A stretch of DNA of 64,000 nucleotides, from assembly GCF_001465345.1 (NCBI RefSeq), contig NZ_CP013655.1:1662673-1726672 (forward strand). The letters run 5' to 3'. This document shows, piece by piece, positions 41,181 to 50,862 of the stretch. This stretch comes from Enterococcus rotai. GTDB lineage: Bacteria > Bacillota > Bacilli > Lactobacillales > Enterococcaceae. Position 1 is the stretch's first letter, and each line of letters opens with the position of its first letter. The notes under the pieces were generated by a model. That model had not been told where the DNA came from. It did no database searches and saw only the letters and a program-made list of their open reading frames with translations. The position numbers and the translations under genes were made by a program.

Positions 41181-41262
41181 TACAAAACGTACAATGGCAG
41201 TAAAGTTAAATCGCCACTAAAACATACGAATAAAAAAGCTACTTAAACAGGAGGAGAAAAAC

Positions 41263-43776
41263 GTGAGTTACGACCACAAGCAAATCGAGAAAAAATGGCA
41301 AAAATATTGGGCAAAGCATAACAGCTTTACAACCCATGACGATCCTAGCAAGGAAAAATTCTACGCTCTAGATATGTTCCCCTATCCATCAGGACAAGGA
41401 CTTCATGTCGGACATCCAGAAGGGTATACAGCAACAGATATTTTATCTCGAATGAAAAGAAGTCAAGGATACAGCGTTTTACATCCAATGGGCTGGGATG
41501 CCTTTGGGTTGCCAGCAGAACAATATGCACTTGACACAGGAAATGATCCAGCTGAATTTACGAAAAAAAATATTGAAACATTTAAACGTCAAATCAACTC
41601 ATTAGGCTTCAGTTATGATTGGAATCGTGAAATCAATACAACTGATCCAGAATATTACAAATGGACACAATGGATCTTTACTAAATTATATGAACATGGT
41701 CTGGCTTATGAAGCAGAAGTTGCTGTTAACTGGGTGCCAGAACTTGGTACAGTGATATCAAATGAAGAAGTCATCGATGGAAAAAGTGAGCGCGGTGGCT
41801 ATGATGTTGTCAGAAAACCGATGCGCCAATGGATGTTGAAAATCACTGCTTACGCTGATCGTTTACTAGATGATTTAGAGTTAGTAGATTGGCCAGAAAG
41901 CATTAAAGACATGCAGCGTAATTGGATTGGACGTTCTGAAGGTGCGAATGTCACGTTTAAAGTAGCGAGGACAAACGAGGAGTTTACAGTATTTACGACT
42001 CGTCCAGATACATTATTTGGTGCGACGTATACTGTTTTGGCCCCTGAATTAGAATTGGTGAAAAAAATTACTACACCTGAACAAAAAGAAGCTGTAGAAG
42101 CTTATATTGATGCTGCTTCGAAAAAATCCGATTTAAATCGGACAGATTTAGCTAAAGAAAAAACTGGTGTCTTCACAGGTGCTTATGCAATCAATCCAGT
42201 TAATGGGGCTGAAATCCCAATCTGGATCGCAGATTATGTTTTAGCTTCTTATGGAACTGGGGCAATTATGGCTGTTCCTGCTCATGATGAGCGTGATTTT
42301 GAATTCGCAAAAGCATTCAATATCGATATCATTCCAGTATTAGCAGGAGGGAATATCGAAGAAGCACCATTCACAGGCGATGGAGTACACATCAATTCTG
42401 AATTTTTAGACGGTCTGAATAAAGAAGAAGCAATCACTAAAATGAACGAATGGTTAGAGGAAAAACACGTAGGGAAAAAAGAAGTTAGCTATCGCTTACG
42501 TGATTGGTTGTTTTCTCGTCAACGATACTGGGGTGAGCCAATTCCTGTAATCCATTGGGAAGATGGGACAACTACAACTGTTCCAGAATCTGAATTACCT
42601 TTAAAATTGCCAAAAACAGATGATATCAAACCAAGTGGAACAGGGGAATCACCACTTGCAAATATTACTGAATGGATCAATGTAGTTGATCCTGAGACAG
42701 GTAAAAAAGGCAAACGCGAAACCAATACAATGCCGCAATGGGCAGGAAGCTCGTGGTATCATTTACGCTATATCGATCCTCATAACAAAAAGGAACTTGC
42801 TAACTATGAAAAACTAGAACGCTGGTTGCCTGTCGATATTTATATTGGTGGAGCAGAACATGCAGTACTTCACTTATTGTATGCACGTTTCTGGCATAAA
42901 TTCTTATATGATATCGGTGTTGTACCAACAAAAGAACCTTACCAAAAATTGTATAATCAAGGAATGATTTTAGGACAGAGCTTCCGTGATAGCCGTGGTG
43001 TATTAGTTCCTACAACGATGGTGGAGAAACGTGATGGCGTTTGGGTCAATATCGAAACAGGCGAAGAACTTGAAGAAGCACCAGCTAAGATGAGCAAATC
43101 ATTGAAAAATGTTGTGAATCCTGACGATGTTGTGGAAAAATATGGAGCAGACACCCTTAGAATGTATGAAATGTTCATGGGGCCTCTAGATGCATCGATT
43201 GCTTGGAGTGAAAATGGACTAGAAGGCAGTCGTAAATTCTTAGACCGTGTGTGGCGCTTGATCGTGGATGAAAATAATAAAATGCGTGACCGTATCACAA
43301 CAATAAATGACGGGCGTTTGACTAAAGTCTACAATCAAACGGTCAAAAAAGTGACAGAAGATATGGAAAATCTACATTTTAACACGGCCATTTCTCAATT
43401 GATGGTCTTTGTTAATGAAGCAAATAAAGTAGATGTCTTACCGTATGAATATATTGAAGGCTTTGTTCAGTTACTAGCACCAATTGCACCTCACATCGGG
43501 GAAGAATTATGGGCTATTCTTGGAAATGAAGAAAGCTTAACCAGTGCTCCTTGGCCAGTTTATGACGAAGCCGCGTTGGTAGAAGATGAAGTGGAAGTCG
43601 TTTTCCAAGTGAACGGAAAAGTTCGTGCAAAACTAAATATTGCTCGAGGCTTAAGTAAAGAAGAACTGGAAGAAAAAGCGTTAACCGCTGAAGAAATCCA
43701 ATCATTTATTGAAGGGAAAACAGTTCGTAAAGTGATTGTTGTGCCAGATAAATTGGTAAATATCGTAGCAAATTAA
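41263..43776 (+). CDS. leuS: Leucyl-tRNA synthetase
   Basis: An 837-aa class I synthetase that charges leucine tRNA. HIGH motif region [16 protein letters not shown] is at the N-terminus, the CP1 editing domain follows ([26 protein letters not shown]), and the signature loop KMSKSLKN is near residue 610. The start is GTG 41263 with a strong AGGAGG. It is controlled by the T-box leader 229 nt upstream. The long gap between T-box terminator and start is filled by repeat sequence. Confidence 0.98.
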   Translation: MSYDHKQIEKKWQKYWAKHNSFTTHDDPSKEKFYALDMFPYPSGQGLHVGHPEGYTATDILSRMKRSQGYSVLHPMGWDAFGLPAEQYALDTGNDPAEFTKKNIETFKRQINSLGFSYDWNREINTTDPEYYKWTQWIFTKLYEHGLAYEAEVAVNWVPELGTVISNEEVIDGKSERGGYDVVRKPMRQWMLKITAYADRLLDDLELVDWPESIKDMQRNWIGRSEGANVTFKVARTNEEFTVFTTRPDTLFGATYTVLAPELELVKKITTPEQKEAVEAYIDAASKKSDLNRTDLAKEKTGVFTGAYAINPVNGAEIPIWIADYVLASYGTGAIMAVPAHDERDFEFAKAFNIDIIPVLAGGNIEEAPFTGDGVHINSEFLDGLNKEEAITKMNEWLEEKHVGKKEVSYRLRDWLFSRQRYWGEPIPVIHWEDGTTTTVPESELPLKLPKTDDIKPSGTGESPLANITEWINVVDPETGKKGKRETNTMPQWAGSSWYHLRYIDPHNKKELANYEKLERWLPVDIYIGGAEHAVLHLLYARFWHKFLYDIGVVPTKEPYQKLYNQGMILGQSFRDSRGVLVPTTMVEKRDGVWVNIETGEELEEAPAKMSKSLKNVVNPDDVVEKYGADTLRMYEMFMGPLDASIAWSENGLEGSRKFLDRVWRLIVDENNKMRDRITTINDGRLTKVYNQTVKKVTEDMENLHFNTAISQLMVFVNEANKVDVLPYEYIEGFVQLLAPIAPHIGEELWAILGNEESLTSAPWPVYDEAALVEDEVEVVFQVNGKVRAKLNIARGLSKEELEEKALTAEEIQSFIEGKTVRKVIVVPDKLVNIVAN

Positions 43777-43785
43777 AGAGTAAAG

Positions 43786-43826
43786 AAACAGAGATGCTGA
43801 ATAAAACCAGTATCTCTGTTCTATTT
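43786..43826 (+). terminator. Terminator of leuS
   Basis: aacagagat pairs with atctctgtt, then a ctatttt run. Confidence 0.8.
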
Positions 43827-43854
43827 TACTATCAATTAAAAAAGGAGCAAGTAA

Positions 43855-44256
43855 ATGATTAGTCATGTAACCTTTATCGTTCAAGATTTAGAAAAAGCCA
43901 CACTATTTTTTGAAACAATATTTGATGCAAAAGAAGTGTATTCAAGTGGCGTAGACACGTTTTCGATAGCGCAAGAAAAATTTTTCTTAATCGATGATCT
44001 TTGGATAGCAGTCATGCAAGGAGAATCATTACCAACAAAAACATACAACCACATTGCCTTTAAAATCACTGAAAGTGACTATGAGACTTACTTAGATAAA
44101 ATCAATTCTTTAGGGTTAGAAATAAGAGCTGGTCGCCCGCGAATAGCTGGAGAAGCAAGCTCGATTTACTTCTATGATTTCGATAACCACTTATTTGAAC
44201 TACACACAGGTACACTAGCTGAACGCTTAAAAAGCTATCAATCAGTTTCAGAATAA
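43855..44256 (+). CDS. fosX: FosX-like fosfomycin epoxide hydrolase
   Basis: A 133-aa vicinal-oxygen-chelate enzyme. Metal ligands H4, H66 (TYNHIAF) and E115 (HLFELHTGT) are present. E41 in QEKFFL matches the Glu used as general base in Listeria FosX, distinguishing water-using FosX from glutathione- or bacillithiol-using FosA/FosB. It should open the fosfomycin epoxide with water, giving intrinsic resistance. It lies between leuS and the ABC-F gene. Confidence 0.92.
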   Translation: MISHVTFIVQDLEKATLFFETIFDAKEVYSSGVDTFSIAQEKFFLIDDLWIAVMQGESLPTKTYNHIAFKITESDYETYLDKINSLGLEIRAGRPRIAGEASSIYFYDFDNHLFELHTGTLAERLKSYQSVSE

Positions 44257-44263
44257 CCCTATT

Positions 44264-44292
44264 TTGCACAATCTATGGGATCATGCTACAAT
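44264..44292 (+). promoter_or_regulatory. Promoter of the ABC-F leader
   Basis: TTGCAC, a 17-nt spacer, then TACAAT, just after the fosX stop. Transcription would start near 44299 and run about 320 nt to the leader terminator. Confidence 0.82.
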
Positions 44293-44303
44293 ATAACTAA
44301 GAA

Positions 44304-44456
44304 ATGACGAAGGTGGTGAATAAGTACAATGGTCAACATGCCAAAAATAACAGCGGGTTTTTCATATATAATAACGTACCTAGCTTTTTGTCATGTTATT
44401 ATTTCCGATTTTTTATCTCAAGGGACAAGTGTGTCCAAAAAGGGATAAAAAATTAA
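44304..44456 (+). CDS. Possible leader ORF of the ABC-F gene
   Basis: A 50-codon frame from ATG 44304 (GTG 44316 is an alternative start) to TAA 44456, rich in Asn, Phe, Tyr and Ser, right after the predicted transcription start. A second overlapping frame (ATG 44329 to TAA 44448, 39 residues) is equally possible; the gaaggtgg at 44309-44316 could serve either. Drug-stalled translation of such leaders induces ABC-F resistance genes in other Firmicutes. Whether either is translated is unknown. Confidence 0.4.
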   Translation: MTKVVNKYNGQHAKNNSGFFIYNNVPSFLSCYYFRFFISRDKCVQKGIKN

Positions 44457-44704
44457 ATAAAACAGACCATTCAGACTTATTTACTTGAAAGTGACTAGTC
44501 ATAAAATAACGAAAAATCACTACATGTTAATTGCTTTGTGTGATGAACTAGGCAATAAATAGTATGAGCTACTAGTAGATAATGAAGGTTGAACGAAGAA
44601 CATTGTTCAGCCTTTTTGCGTATGCTAAAAGTTAATAAAAGCATTGCTAAAAAAAGAAAATGTCTATTTTTGTCGATCTGTCTGAATGGCAGAAAGAGGA
44701 GTAT
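44457..44704 (+). promoter_or_regulatory. ABC-F attenuator region
   Basis: A leader segment with several short inverted repeats (gactagtc at 44493-44502; ctactagtag near 44571) ending in the terminator hairpin at 44584. It fits a transcription attenuator controlled by leader translation. Confidence 0.55.
44584..44618 (+). terminator. Leader terminator of the ABC-F gene
   Basis: aaggttgaac pairs over all ten positions (one G-U) with gttcagcctt, followed by tttt. It lies 87 nt before the ABC-F start and about 290 nt after the promoter. Confidence 0.85.
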
Positions 44705-46312
44705 ATGTTAGTACAATTACAAAAAATAACTAAAAACTATGGAACAGTACCACTATTTGAAGCGTTGAATCTACAAATAAATAAAGGGGATAAAATCGGA
44801 CTGATTGGAGCAAATGGCTCCGGAAAATCAACTATTCTCAAAATCATTACAGGGCTTGAAACGGTTGATTCTGGAACAGTCAGCTGTAAAAAAAATAGTC
44901 ATATTGGTTATTTGGTTCAAATGCCAGAAGCGAGCGAGCAGCAGGTCAAAGAATATTTATTAGCAACTTTTACAGAGCTAAATTTGATTCAAAAACAATT
45001 AACGTATTTAGAAGAAGAAATGGCGATCTCGGGCTGTGATCTGGAAAAGGTACTTACTCGCTATGGTCAAAAGCAGGAAGAATTTCAACAAGCTGGCGGA
45101 TATGAAATAGAAAATAAGCTGGACATGATTACCAATGGATTAATGATCAAGCACTTAATGACGAAAAAACTTTCAGAATTAAGCGGTGGGGAACAAACGA
45201 TTGTTAATTTAGCTAGAATTTTATTGCAGGAAAATGATCTTGTCTTATTGGATGAACCAACGAATCATTTAGATACCAAACGAATTACTTGGCTGGAAGG
45301 CTATTTATCTCACGAAAAAACGGCTTATTTGATCGTTTCTCATGATCGCTTATTCTTAGATCATACAGTAGAAAAAATCGTTGAATTGGAAGATGGACGT
45401 ATACAAGAATACAAAGGAAACTATTCTACCTATAAAAAACAAAAAGAAGAACAATTGGAGAAATTGAGAAAAGACTTTGAACAACAACAAAAGGAAATTC
45501 AAAAGCTAAAACTAGCGATTCGACGCTTTCGCCAATGGGGACATGAAGGGGATAATGAAAAATTCTTCAAAAAAGCCAAACAATTGGAGAAGCGTTTAGA
45601 AAAAATTCAAAAAATTCCTAAGCCTAAAAATGACTCAAGTAAATTAGGAAAAACCTTTACAGAAATGAGCCGTTCTGGCAAAGAAGTTCTGCAATTTAAA
45701 GAACTTTCAAAGTCTTATGCTGGAAAAGTCTTATTTGATAAGATCGATTTCTCCTTGTTTTGGCAAGATCATGCGGCCATCATAGGGGAAAATGGCTCAG
45801 GAAAAAGTACATTATTGAAACTTGCTTTAAAGTTAGAGCATTTTGAAAGTGGAGAAATCAAGCAGGGAACGAACCTTCAAATTGGTTATTTGCCTCAAGT
45901 AATCGAATATGAAAGACCGAACCAAACGGTTTTACAGTCCTTCAGTGAAGCTTGCTCACTAGTCGAACAAAACAGCCGTCAAGCACTCGCAAAGTATTCT
46001 TTTTATAGTGAGGATGTAACGAAACAAGTACGATTTTTAAGTGGTGGTGAAAAAATTCGTTTAGAATTAGCTAAGCTAATGCATAAAGAGGTCAACTTTT
46101 TAGTGTTAGATGAGCCTACCAACCACTTAGATATCGAAACGAGAGAAGAAATCGAAGAGATTTTAGAAGAATTTAAAGGCACAATGTTAGTCGTTTCCCA
46201 TGATCGATTCTTTCTACAAAAAATGTTCGAGACTTTTTTAATGGTTGATCAACATAAAATTAGAAAAAAACTAGGAACGTATATGGACGTAATAGCAACA
46301 GCTGATGAGTAA
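44705..46312 (+). CDS. ABC-F family ATPase, probable ribosome-protection protein
   Basis: A 535-aa soluble protein with two ABC domains and no membrane part. Walker A motifs are GANGSGKST (first) and GENGSGKST (second); signatures are LSGGEQT and LSGGEK; both Walker B end in DEPTNHLD. A charged coiled-coil linker (about 245-310) lies between the domains. Start ATG 44705 has AGAGGAG; the longer in-frame start at 44660 lacks a ribosome site. The leader attenuator argues for an antibiotic-resistance ABC-F rather than a housekeeping one, but it is not Lsa(A). Confidence 0.88.
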   Translation: MLVQLQKITKNYGTVPLFEALNLQINKGDKIGLIGANGSGKSTILKIITGLETVDSGTVSCKKNSHIGYLVQMPEASEQQVKEYLLATFTELNLIQKQLTYLEEEMAISGCDLEKVLTRYGQKQEEFQQAGGYEIENKLDMITNGLMIKHLMTKKLSELSGGEQTIVNLARILLQENDLVLLDEPTNHLDTKRITWLEGYLSHEKTAYLIVSHDRLFLDHTVEKIVELEDGRIQEYKGNYSTYKKQKEEQLEKLRKDFEQQQKEIQKLKLAIRRFRQWGHEGDNEKFFKKAKQLEKRLEKIQKIPKPKNDSSKLGKTFTEMSRSGKEVLQFKELSKSYAGKVLFDKIDFSLFWQDHAAIIGENGSGKSTLLKLALKLEHFESGEIKQGTNLQIGYLPQVIEYERPNQTVLQSFSEACSLVEQNSRQALAKYSFYSEDVTKQVRFLSGGEKIRLELAKLMHKEVNFLVLDEPTNHLDIETREEIEEILEEFKGTMLVVSHDRFFLQKMFETFLMVDQHKIRKKLGTYMDVIATADE

Positions 46313-46523
46313 GAAAATTGGGTAGGAAGAAGGACGTTTCTGAAATATAACTTTGCGAGTCATATTCCAAATACGTGGAATCCGAATAAGCGGTTGATCA
46401 GAAGCAACTACTACGCTTTGCTTCGATCACATCAGCTAATGCATACACTTTCACAATTATTCAAAAAACAATGTGAAGCTAGCCAAATTCTAAGTGCTAA
46501 AGCACTAAGAGTTGAAGGCTTCG

Positions 46524-46584
46524 GAAATAAGCTGAAATTCACGAAAATTATTCTTCAAATTTTTTGTGAATTTTAGCTTATTTC
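46524..46584 (+). repeat. 24-bp stem hairpin
   Basis: gaaataagctgaaattcacg (from 46524) is inverted as gtgaattttagcttatttc (to 46584); mismatches are G-U compatible. No U-tract follows, so it is either an mRNA 3'-end structure of the ABC-F gene or a mobile-repeat remnant. Confidence 0.7.
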
Positions 46585-46822
46585 GTGAAGGTAAATACTC
46601 CTGTTCCACCCTCGTTTTCACATGGATCTTAACGTTGCTTTTTAAGACTATTCAAAAAAATATCAAAAAATAGAGATATTTTGAAGTACTTAAAAAAAAC
46701 TTAATATATGTAAAAAAGCCGAATAAGTACTTTTCAATAGCGTAAAAAGATATAAAGTTTAAAATTATTTACTAAGATGTATATATAAATTAAATGAATA
46801 ATAAAAAACTGATGTTATTAAA

Positions 46823-46851
46823 TTGAAATTATCTAAGATTTACAATACAAT
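46823..46851 (+). promoter_or_regulatory. Promoter of surface locus 2
   Basis: TTGAAA, a 17-nt spacer, then TACAAT, 60 nt upstream of the start of the large surface protein. Confidence 0.65.
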
Positions 46852-46910
46852 AATAAAGCAAGGGAATAAAATACCTGTTTTGGTTTCTAAAAAAGGAAGG
46901 GAGGACTGTC

Positions 46911-49568
46911 GTGAAAAAAAATAACCACTTGATATTTATCTGTTTTATCATTTTAACTCTTTTTCCATTTGATTGGTCCTACGCCATAGAAACCAGTCTA
47001 ACAGTCGAAGAAACTTCAGAAACAACGGAGATGACTGAGGGAACAGATACTGAGCAACTGTCAGATTCTGAAGAACTAGCGGCAGAGGAATCGTCAGTTA
47101 CGCAAAATTCTACTACTGAAGAGACAAATAGTGTAGAAAAAGAAAAAATAACAGATAATATCGATATGAATGCTATATCAAATGAAGATGAAACAGAAAA
47201 TGTTACACAAAGAGTTTTGAAGATCGCTTCCCAAGATGAAGATGGCTTTTGGTTAGTGGACTCGGCTGCTACGTTGACTGAGTATCTGAAGGATAGTCAG
47301 AAACTAAACTTTCGTTTAACCAATGATATCAATTTGGGTTCAACTGGCTATCAGCTTAGAGACAAGATGATCATTGATGGTGCCAATCACATTATTACAT
47401 ATAATAAAGGCGGTACAGCTGCCAGTGGTTTTTATGCAAACCAAGCAAATGCTGTTATCGAGATTCGCAATACACAATTTGGTAATAGCGATGGATCAGG
47501 TGCAGTTGGGTATTACGGGATTATAAGTGGGATATCAGCAGCTAATATGACATTTATCTTTGATAGTGTCGATTACTATTCCACCAATGGTCAAATGATT
47601 TATAACATAGATGGATCAGTCATTATGCGAGGACAGAATACGATTGACCAAAGAGGTACGAGTACATATTCCCAGGAATGGGCAGAGATCAATTACGTAG
47701 AGATTCAAAGCGGTCATACATCAATCAAACACTCAGGTACAACAGAAGCTTTCATCTGGTCATCAGGCACCTCTTCAGCTAATCCACATGCAAGAACTTC
47801 TCAAATCGTAGTGAGAGAAGATGCACAGCTTGATGTACAAACGAATGGAAATGTGATGTATGGTTCCCTCTCACCAAGTTATGTTGTTGAAAAAAATGGT
47901 GTGTTCAATTTGGACAAAGTTACGCTAGCGTCAACAAGTTCAAGAAACCGATTTTTCGCCGCCAACCTAACTCAACCAGTTACTTTTGATTTTAAAGAAA
48001 ATGCTCAAGTGAATTTTAAATTACCTTTACCGATTAACCTTTATACAGCTAAGGGAGGAATGACGATAGGAGAAAATGCTGACGTTTCAATAGATGTCGA
48101 AACTGGCAGTGTCTTCACGACGTCCTCATCTAGCACCTTTGCTCTCACTATGAATAGGGTAAAACAAGCTTCATTTGCAGGAACTAGTCTTGGAACTCTT
48201 GGACTAAATGGTGCGAATGGAGTAAATAATTTATCTTTTACAAGTAACTACTTACAAAAAATAGAAACATTCTCAAACAGAATAAGTAGCGCACCCGAAC
48301 AAGAGATATTGAAGAATGCTTCAGATTTGAGTGTGCAAGGAACGAATTTTACGAATATACAAGGTTCTATTGACCCATTTAATGCATCAGAACTACTTGC
48401 TTTAAAAAATTCACAGAAAATTGTATTTAGTGAATTTATAGATGTTCCAGATCAATTAGAATTATATGCTCTTGAGGCATCGGATACTTCTATTTCGTTA
48501 TCTGGAAGTTCGATGAATAATGGAAGTCCAGCAACTGAAGTAAAATTCTTCATTTTTTCTGATGAAGAGGATGCAAATGATTTGAGGAATGCAAGGCAAA
48601 TTGTTACGTTAAATTCATTTGATGGTCAGATAAACACAGCAGTAAAGTCACATTACAATGTCGTAGTGGATGGTCTAAATCCAAACACACTCTATTGGGC
48701 TCAAATGATGGTGATCAATCAAGCTGGAGAAAGCGCGTTTTCTGATACTGAATTATTTGCTACAAAACCGCAATTGAGTAACCTCACAGCGGATGTCACA
48801 ACGACTACTGCATTTATCAATGGTGAATTGGCAAGTGATACAGGGAAGTGGACGGACTATTCTAACGGGGAGGCCGCAGCAATACCTGGTCAACAGGCGG
48901 ACTTTGGAGCCAAGTATCGACAAGTCACAGTGGAGTATAGCAAAAATAAAGATTTTCCAAAAAATGAAACAAGCACTCAAATTGCGGATCTTTCTGGAGA
49001 TAAGAATCAAAAATTTAGTACGAAATTAAAAGGCCTTGATGGAGATGTTACGTATTATGTGCGTGTAAGAGTTGCAGGTGTTTACGGAGAAGAAGTCGTT
49101 TTATCAATGACACCTCTAACTGAATTTCAAACGGTAACGGAAGTCATCAAGGTGGAAGTACCGATTGAAATGGCTTTTCAGACAAAAAATAGTGATTTAG
49201 GTACTTTAAATGAAGGAGAAGTTACTTCAGCAGACTATCCAATTATCAATAAAGGAAACACACCTACTAAAATATCTATAACGAATCTGATCAAGGAAAA
49301 TACAGACGCAAACCAATTGTTGTTACTAGATAACCTTTCTGGAAACTCAGGGCAAAATGAACTTGCTTTACAAATGCTGATCAATAATGACCAAGCATCC
49401 CCACTTTTTTTAACGAGTGATTTAGCAAGCAATCCTTTATCGATCGGTACATTGAATGCCAATGAACAAAAAAATCTGACGCTTAGAGGAAAGTATTTCA
49501 ACCCAACGAAACAAGCGATCTTTCCATCGTATAAGATGACGTTTAAAGTTGAAAAAAATGAAGAATGA
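46911..49568 (+). CDS. Large secreted surface protein (adhesin-like), locus 2
   Basis: An 885-aa secreted protein. The signal peptide (about 1-26) precedes an acidic Thr/Glu/Ser-rich region (about 27-105), a beta-helix/pectate-lyase-like adhesin region (about 105-500), a fibronectin-like segment (about 530-640) and a beta-sandwich C-terminus (about 740-885) without a clear WxL pair or sorting signal. The plan parallels the 1116-aa adhesin at 13950. It overlaps nothing and is followed 10 nt later by the small membrane protein. Start is GTG after GGAGGACTGTC. Cell-wall attachment is unclear. Confidence 0.8.
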   Translation: MKKNNHLIFICFIILTLFPFDWSYAIETSLTVEETSETTEMTEGTDTEQLSDSEELAAEESSVTQNSTTEETNSVEKEKITDNIDMNAISNEDETENVTQRVLKIASQDEDGFWLVDSAATLTEYLKDSQKLNFRLTNDINLGSTGYQLRDKMIIDGANHIITYNKGGTAASGFYANQANAVIEIRNTQFGNSDGSGAVGYYGIISGISAANMTFIFDSVDYYSTNGQMIYNIDGSVIMRGQNTIDQRGTSTYSQEWAEINYVEIQSGHTSIKHSGTTEAFIWSSGTSSANPHARTSQIVVREDAQLDVQTNGNVMYGSLSPSYVVEKNGVFNLDKVTLASTSSRNRFFAANLTQPVTFDFKENAQVNFKLPLPINLYTAKGGMTIGENADVSIDVETGSVFTTSSSSTFALTMNRVKQASFAGTSLGTLGLNGANGVNNLSFTSNYLQKIETFSNRISSAPEQEILKNASDLSVQGTNFTNIQGSIDPFNASELLALKNSQKIVFSEFIDVPDQLELYALEASDTSISLSGSSMNNGSPATEVKFFIFSDEEDANDLRNARQIVTLNSFDGQINTAVKSHYNVVVDGLNPNTLYWAQMMVINQAGESAFSDTELFATKPQLSNLTADVTTTTAFINGELASDTGKWTDYSNGEAAAIPGQQADFGAKYRQVTVEYSKNKDFPKNETSTQIADLSGDKNQKFSTKLKGLDGDVTYYVRVRVAGVYGEEVVLSMTPLTEFQTVTEVIKVEVPIEMAFQTKNSDLGTLNEGEVTSADYPIINKGNTPTKISITNLIKENTDANQLLLLDNLSGNSGQNELALQMLINNDQASPLFLTSDLASNPLSIGTLNANEQKNLTLRGKYFNPTKQAIFPSYKMTFKVEKNEE

Positions 49569-49578
49569 GAGGGATTCT

Positions 49579-50118
49579 ATGGATAAAACAACTCAAACTG
49601 ATGAAGAAAAAAAGAAAAAGAAACGACTACTGCTCATACTCTTACTACTCTTGTTAGCCGTTTCAACAGGCGGCTTATACTATTATTTTTCAACTAAAAC
49701 CGAACCTGTCCAAGTTGTTTCAGGAGACTATTTGCCAGAGACAAAAGGTGCTAAGAAGATGAGTGATAAAGAAGTAAAAGAAGCAGAACAAAAAGCCGTT
49801 GATGCTAGTAAGTTTAATATGGTCATCAAATCAGAGGCCGTATTTGAAACAGGTGATAGTGAAGGCAGCTTATACATTCAAAACCCTGTCGAAAACGGGT
49901 ATCCAATCAATGTTGTGATTCGTTTAGATAGTAATGATGAACAAATTTATTCCTCTGGTGCAATTCAGCCAGGGTATGAAATAAACGGAGCCAAACTTGA
50001 TAAAACACTTGCTCAAGGAGATCATCCAGCAACCGCCACATTTGATATTTATGATTCGAAAACTAATAAGAAACGTGGACAGGTACAAGCTGGGATTACA
50101 ATTCGTGTCAACAACTAA
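49579..50118 (+). CDS. Membrane-anchored protein of surface locus 2
   Basis: A 179-aa protein with a very basic N-terminus (EEKKKKKRLL), one TM helix (about 15-33) and an extracytoplasmic beta-sandwich domain (about 80-175) containing repeated short strands. It resembles the membrane proximal domain of a WxIP in position only. Start ATG 49579 after gagaggg; the upstream in-frame ATG overlaps the previous gene and lacks a ribosome site. It probably holds or assembles the secreted proteins of the locus (inference). Confidence 0.75.
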   Translation: MDKTTQTDEEKKKKKRLLLILLLLLLAVSTGGLYYYFSTKTEPVQVVSGDYLPETKGAKKMSDKEVKEAEQKAVDASKFNMVIKSEAVFETGDSEGSLYIQNPVENGYPINVVIRLDSNDEQIYSSGAIQPGYEINGAKLDKTLAQGDHPATATFDIYDSKTNKKRGQVQAGITIRVNN

Positions 50119-50181
50119 TATCGTTATTTAGCAGGTTTTCTGTTAAAAATAAATCATCTAACACATAGAGGGAGAAATAAT

Positions 50182-50838
50182 ATGAAAAAAACGAACTTTT
50201 TACTTACTGCAATGATGCTAGGTCTAAGCGTATCAGGGTTAACACAACTAGCTTCAGCTGAAACGATCGATGGTGAAAACTCAGCAGATGTTATTATCAA
50301 TGGAACGATTGGTAAATTAGATAATACAGATCCAGATACAAACATTCCAGAAGGTTCTGATGAATGGATCAACGTTACGGTCGATACAGCAACAGCATTC
50401 CACACAACCACTGCAAGCGCACATAAAAACATTGAGTCCGCTGATTATAGCATTACAAATAATTCAGGTCGTGGTGTTGCTGTAACCTTGAATAAAATGG
50501 TGGGAACACCTAAATATGTCGACACACTAACAATCAATGCTAAAGGTGACGGTTTAGTGGCAGCTCCTGCAGCTACTAATTTAGTTGAAAGTAATGCATT
50601 AGCTGATTTGACAAGTGCACCTGTTTGGATGCGTTTGGCGAACAAAGATGGTCGTTTGAATATCGATACAGATGCAGCATCAGCATTTGCAAATTCTGCA
50701 AAATTCTACTATACAGGAACAACTGTTGCAGATTTACCAGCAAATGTTAATGAAAATACGACAGCAGAAAACTACACATTGACATTGAAATTCACATCGA
50801 TCCAAAAAGATGGGACAACACTTGGTGTAACACCATAA
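50182..50838 (+). CDS. Secreted WxL-like protein without WxL motifs
   Basis: A 218-aa secreted protein with a signal peptide ending near ASAET, the strand motif ADVIINGTIGK (about 35-45), an Asp/Pro linker and a beta-rich domain. No WxL motif is seen; a WMRL lies at about residue 150. Layout and gene position mirror the WxL genes of locus 1. A strong ribosome site (agggag) and optimised codons suggest high expression. It may be the main surface subunit of locus 2. Confidence 0.78.
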   Translation: MKKTNFLLTAMMLGLSVSGLTQLASAETIDGENSADVIINGTIGKLDNTDPDTNIPEGSDEWINVTVDTATAFHTTTASAHKNIESADYSITNNSGRGVAVTLNKMVGTPKYVDTLTINAKGDGLVAAPAATNLVESNALADLTSAPVWMRLANKDGRLNIDTDAASAFANSAKFYYTGTTVADLPANVNENTTAENYTLTLKFTSIQKDGTTLGVTP

Positions 50839-50862
50839 TTCAATAAAGGACTGTGATAAACA

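Larger units (their letters stand above)
46313..46910. other. 598-bp intergenic region with two large hairpins
   Basis: Holds an inverted repeat at 46475-46522 (gaagc...gcttc around taagtgctaaagcactaa) and a long hairpin at 46524-46584. The promoter of the second surface locus is at 46823. A 60-codon open frame at 46394 runs through the hairpins and is not believed to be a gene. Confidence 0.6.

Noticed and set aside
46394-46576. 60-codon open frame
   Set aside because: It starts at TTG without a ribosome site and runs through two large hairpins; no protein features are seen.
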